Source: Flavobacteriaceae bacterium
Lineage (GTDB): Bacteria > Bacteroidota > Bacteroidia > Flavobacteriales > Flavobacteriaceae
DNA: 64,000 nt
Direction of reading: 5' to 3'
Assembly: GCA_018669795.1 (NCBI GenBank)
Contig: JABHSQ010000002.1
Span: 1 to 64,000 of the forward strand
The notes below the pieces were generated by a model that worked only from the letters and a program-made list of their open reading frames with translations, ran no database searches and was not told the DNA's origin. How positions within the stretch are numbered: the stretch's first letter is position 1; every line of letters begins with the position of its first letter. This document shows positions 61,368 to 64,000 of the stretch, in pieces. Both the position numbers and the translations under genes were made by a program.

Positions 61368-62300
61368 ATGAAATTAAATTTGGTTTTGTTATTCTTGTTT
61401 TTTTTCGAAATAATCCCTGCTCAAAACACAACTTTTAATTCAGAAGATTTAAGTATTCAGTCATCCATTCAAGGAACATTACTAATTCCATCAAATAAAA
61501 ACAAAATTCCTTTAGCAATTATAATTCAAGGCTCTGGCCCTACCGATAGAAACGGAAATCAAAAAAATTTAAAAAACAATTCTTTAAAATATTTAGCGGA
61601 AGGACTTTATCATAAAAATATTGCAACTTTTAGATATGATAAGGGATTTTTTAAACAAGTATTAGATGGAACTTTTGATGAAAGAGAAGTCGATTTTAAT
61701 GATTTTATTAAAGATGCCATTAATGTGGTTGATTATTTTAAAGAAGATCAACGATTCTCAGAACTAATAATTATCGGTCATAGTCAAGGCTCTTTAGTAG
61801 GAATGATAGCTGCTCAAGAAAAAAGTGTTTCAAAATTTATTTCATTAGCAGGTGCTGGTCAGGAGATTGACGATGTAGTTATAGATCAATTAAAAAAACA
61901 ATCTCCAGCATTGGTAGAAAATGCACGAAAATCTTTTGATGACATACGCGTAAATGGGCTTGCTCAAAATTACAGTCCTTTCCTTGCTGCTATTTTTAGG
62001 CCTTCACTTCAACCATTTATGATTAGTTGGATGAATTATAATCCTCAAATAGAAATTGCAAAACTTACCATTCCAGTCCTTATCATTAATGGAAATAATG
62101 ATTTGCAAGTTCAAGTGTCAGAAGCAGAAAAATTAAAAAATGCAAAACCAGATGCAGTATTGGTTATCATCCCAAATATGAATCATCTATTTAAAGAAAT
62201 AAAAGGCGGTTTAATAGAAAATCAAAAATCATATAATGATGAAGGTTTACCTATTATGAAAAAACTAATTAAAACAATAAAATTATTTATTTTAAAATAA
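61368..62300 (+). CDS. Alpha/beta hydrolase, exported
   Basis: 310 aa from ATG 61368 (MKLNLVLLFLFFFEIIPAQN), which yields a clean signal peptide; a further in-frame ATG upstream at 61311 gives a longer, less likely N-terminus. Hydrolase core with IIQGSGPTDRNGNQ near 53-66, YDKGF, nucleophile Ser in GHSQGSLVGM (about 145-154), Asp in ingNNDLQV and His in NMNHLF. Resembles secreted dienelactone/serine aminopeptidase-like hydrolases of Bacteroidota. Four bases before the DUF819 gene. Confidence 0.85.
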   Translation: MKLNLVLLFLFFFEIIPAQNTTFNSEDLSIQSSIQGTLLIPSNKNKIPLAIIIQGSGPTDRNGNQKNLKNNSLKYLAEGLYHKNIATFRYDKGFFKQVLDGTFDEREVDFNDFIKDAINVVDYFKEDQRFSELIIIGHSQGSLVGMIAAQEKSVSKFISLAGAGQEIDDVVIDQLKKQSPALVENARKSFDDIRVNGLAQNYSPFLAAIFRPSLQPFMISWMNYNPQIEIAKLTIPVLIINGNNDLQVQVSEAEKLKNAKPDAVLVIIPNMNHLFKEIKGGLIENQKSYNDEGLPIMKKLIKTIKLFILK

Positions 62301-62304
62301 AAAA

Positions 62305-63639
62305 ATGCAAGAAACCACAGAAATAATATTAGATACCACACCTTTATTTACAAATGACACCATTGTTTTTGGACTCTTAATGCTAGCATTGGGTTTTATT
62401 TTTTATACAGAATCTAAAACCTCGGGGTTTTGGCATAAATTCTATAAAATTGTACCAGGATTATTTTTAGCATATATGGTCCCAGCTTTATTTACAACCG
62501 TTGGACTTATAGCTCCAGAATGGATTACTATAAAAGAAAATGGTGATGTTATAGAAGGTGGTACTAATTTGTATTATGTTGCAAGCAGGTATCTACTTCC
62601 TGCAGCATTGGTTTTAATGACATTGAGTATCGATTTAAAAGCAGTATTTAATTTAGGTTGGAAAGCATTGGTTATGTTTTTTACAGGAACTATTGGTATT
62701 ATCATTGGAGGTCCAATTGCCATTTTATTAATTTCAACTTTTTCACCAGAAACCGTTGGAGGAGTTGGACCAGATGCAGTATGGAGAGGACTATCTACTC
62801 TAGCTGGAAGCTGGATAGGTGGAGGTGCCAACCAAACCGCAATGTTAGAGATTTATGGTTATAACCAGAAATTATATGGCGGAATGGTTTTTGTCGATAT
62901 CGTGGTAGCTAATATCTGGATGGCAATATTACTTATTGGTATTGGTAAGCGAAAAAGAATAAACAAATGGCTTAAAGCAGATACTTCAGCTATTGATAAT
63001 TTAAAAGAAAAAGTTTCAACATTTACCGAAAAAATAAAACGAAACCCTTCCTTAACAGACTTGATGATTATTGCAGCGATTGCATTTGGATCGGTCAGTA
63101 TAGCACACTTATTTGCTAGTTTTTTAGCTCCATTTTTTAATGATTTTGTCGCTAATATAGAAAACCCAACGAACAGGAATATATTTACCTTTTTGGGTTC
63201 AAAATTTTTCTGGATGATAAGTATCGCAACTCTTATAGCTATACTTTTATCGTTTACCAAAGCTAAAAATTATGAAGGAGCAGGTGCTAGTAAGTTTGGT
63301 AGTGTATTTATATATATCCTCGTGGCTAGTATTGGTATGAAAATGGATTTAACTTTAATATTGGACAATACAGGATTAATTTTAATTGGTATTGTCTGGA
63401 TGAGTATTCATGCAGGATTGCTTATTTTAATTGCAAAAATCATTAAGGCACCCTACTTCTTTTTAGCATTGGGCAGTCAAGCCAATGTGGGAGGTGCAGC
63501 TTCTGCTCCTATTGTCGCATCTGCTTTTCATCCATCACTTGCAACCGTAGGTGTTTTATTAGCTGTTTTTGGTTATGCGGTGGGAACTTTAGGGGCAATT
63601 ATTTGTACTATCTTAATGCAATTGGCAGCAGTTTCATAA
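62305..63639 (+). CDS. DUF819-family membrane protein
   Basis: 444 aa with about ten membrane helices. Core segments: KIVPGLFLAYMVPALFTTVG, RYLLPAALVLMTLSIDLKAV, LAGSWIGGGANQTAMLEIYG and LGSQANVGGAASAPIVASAF. DUF819 proteins resemble anion or carboxylate transporters, but no substrate is established. Five bases after the hydrolase gene, so one operon. Confidence 0.88.
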   Translation: MQETTEIILDTTPLFTNDTIVFGLLMLALGFIFYTESKTSGFWHKFYKIVPGLFLAYMVPALFTTVGLIAPEWITIKENGDVIEGGTNLYYVASRYLLPAALVLMTLSIDLKAVFNLGWKALVMFFTGTIGIIIGGPIAILLISTFSPETVGGVGPDAVWRGLSTLAGSWIGGGANQTAMLEIYGYNQKLYGGMVFVDIVVANIWMAILLIGIGKRKRINKWLKADTSAIDNLKEKVSTFTEKIKRNPSLTDLMIIAAIAFGSVSIAHLFASFLAPFFNDFVANIENPTNRNIFTFLGSKFFWMISIATLIAILLSFTKAKNYEGAGASKFGSVFIYILVASIGMKMDLTLILDNTGLILIGIVWMSIHAGLLILIAKIIKAPYFFLALGSQANVGGAASAPIVASAFHPSLATVGVLLAVFGYAVGTLGAIICTILMQLAAVS

Positions 63640-63690
63640 TGAATTGATTAACAATTAATGCATCTTTGTCTTTCTTAAAATTGATTTAAA

Positions 63691-64000
63691 ATGAATAAAT
63701 ATTTAACACTCTTAACTGTTTTAATTCTATTAATTGCTTGTTCAAGTAATGAAGATAAAATGAAGCTTACAGGGAATGTTAAGGGACTTAAAAAAGGAAC
63801 TTTATTACTTCAAAAAATACAAGATTCCCTATTAGTTTCTATTGATTCTGTTTCAGTTAATGGTAGTTCTTTATTTAGTTTTCATGAAACAGTCCTGGAA
63901 CCTGAAATTTATTATTTATACCTACGCTTAGAAAATGGTACTTTAAAAGATGATCGTATTTCATTTTTTGCAGAAGCAAATCCTATCAACATTAGCACTA
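63691..64000 (+). CDS. DUF4369-type lipoprotein, partial at window edge
   Basis: 103 codons visible, truncated by the window end. Lipoprotein signal LLTVLILLIAC with Cys at residue 17. Then KLTGNVKGLKKGTLLLQKIQ, typical of the DUF4369 N-terminal domain of Bacteroidota thiol-disulfide lipoproteins, so the missing part may hold a thioredoxin domain. The start is not fully certain; no clear -7 box. Follows the DUF819 gene by 51 bases. Confidence 0.8.
   Translation, partial: MNKYLTLLTVLILLIACSSNEDKMKLTGNVKGLKKGTLLLQKIQDSLLVSIDSVSVNGSSLFSFHETVLEPEIYYLYLRLENGTLKDDRISFFAEANPINIST

Noticed and set aside
1-64000. CRISPR array, prophage or transposase
   Set aside because: No repeated direct repeats with spacers, no integrase or transposase motif, and gene content is core-like throughout.

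Overview
The window is chromosomal DNA of a low-GC member of the Bacteroidota, most likely a marine Flavobacteriaceae. The evidence is the promoter type (a TAnnTTTG box with TTG 18-20 bases upstream, no Shine-Dalgarno dependence), type IX secretion C-terminal signals, transketolase split into two subunits, the rpmB-rpmG-DUF4295-ftsY cluster, a tgt-lptG cluster, and many lipoproteins of flavobacterial type. Species assignment is inference.

Layout. 0.4-3.7 kb: translation operon thrS-infC-rpmI-rplT, in which infC appears to start at an ATA codon. 3.7-12 kb: an OmpA-domain protein, then a minus-strand run with a secreted protein usually called asparagine synthetase B, dnaB, accA, and a tgt-lptG-EamA operon. 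12-16.5 kb: split transketolase, an FKBP lipoprotein, an S4 protein, a phosphoribosyltransferase and aroK. 16.6-16.8 kb: tRNA-Lys(TTT) and tRNA-Leu(GAG). 17.1-22.3 kb: five tightly packed minus-strand genes for exported proteins (a type IX esterase and four proteins of unknown function), which I regard as the least explained locus here. 22.7-24.3 kb: small membrane proteins, two of them overlapping and very short, two DoxX-like paralogues and a DUF2007 protein. 24.3-31.3 kb: an ABC-F protein with asymmetric ATP sites, a TlpA-like lipoprotein lacking CXXC, transaldolase, SDR, SRP RNA, glutaminyl cyclotransferase and pssA. 31.3-34 kb: a decayed four-helix-bundle gene, PorV2 and an Lnb/DUF4105 protein. 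34-36.4 kb: a nucleotide-sugar dehydrogenase and epimerase pair. 36.8-43 kb: a canonical ABC-F, an SDR, a hydrolase, a glycosyltransferase and a BNR lipoprotein. 43-52.2 kb: rimO, ftsY, ribosomal proteins, cinA, FAH, exonuclease, lipoyl E2, GT2 and recR. 52.3-64 kb: a large type IX BNR protein, a sodium symporter, a CoA-binding protein, fabH, htpG, DoxX, S1/P1 nuclease, a hydrolase, a DUF819 protein and a lipoprotein cut by the window edge.

Most of the window is housekeeping genome. There is no CRISPR array, prophage, transposase or restriction system. The items worth a second look are the exported operon at 17-22 kb, a queuine tRNA-ribosyltransferase without its zinc cysteines, the ABC-F with one intact and one degenerate composite ATP site, the ATA start of infC, a 22-codon coupled micro-ORF before cinA, the small membrane protein pair, and the pseudogene near 31.4 kb. 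Promoter boxes correct several start codons that a longest-ORF caller would place too far upstream.
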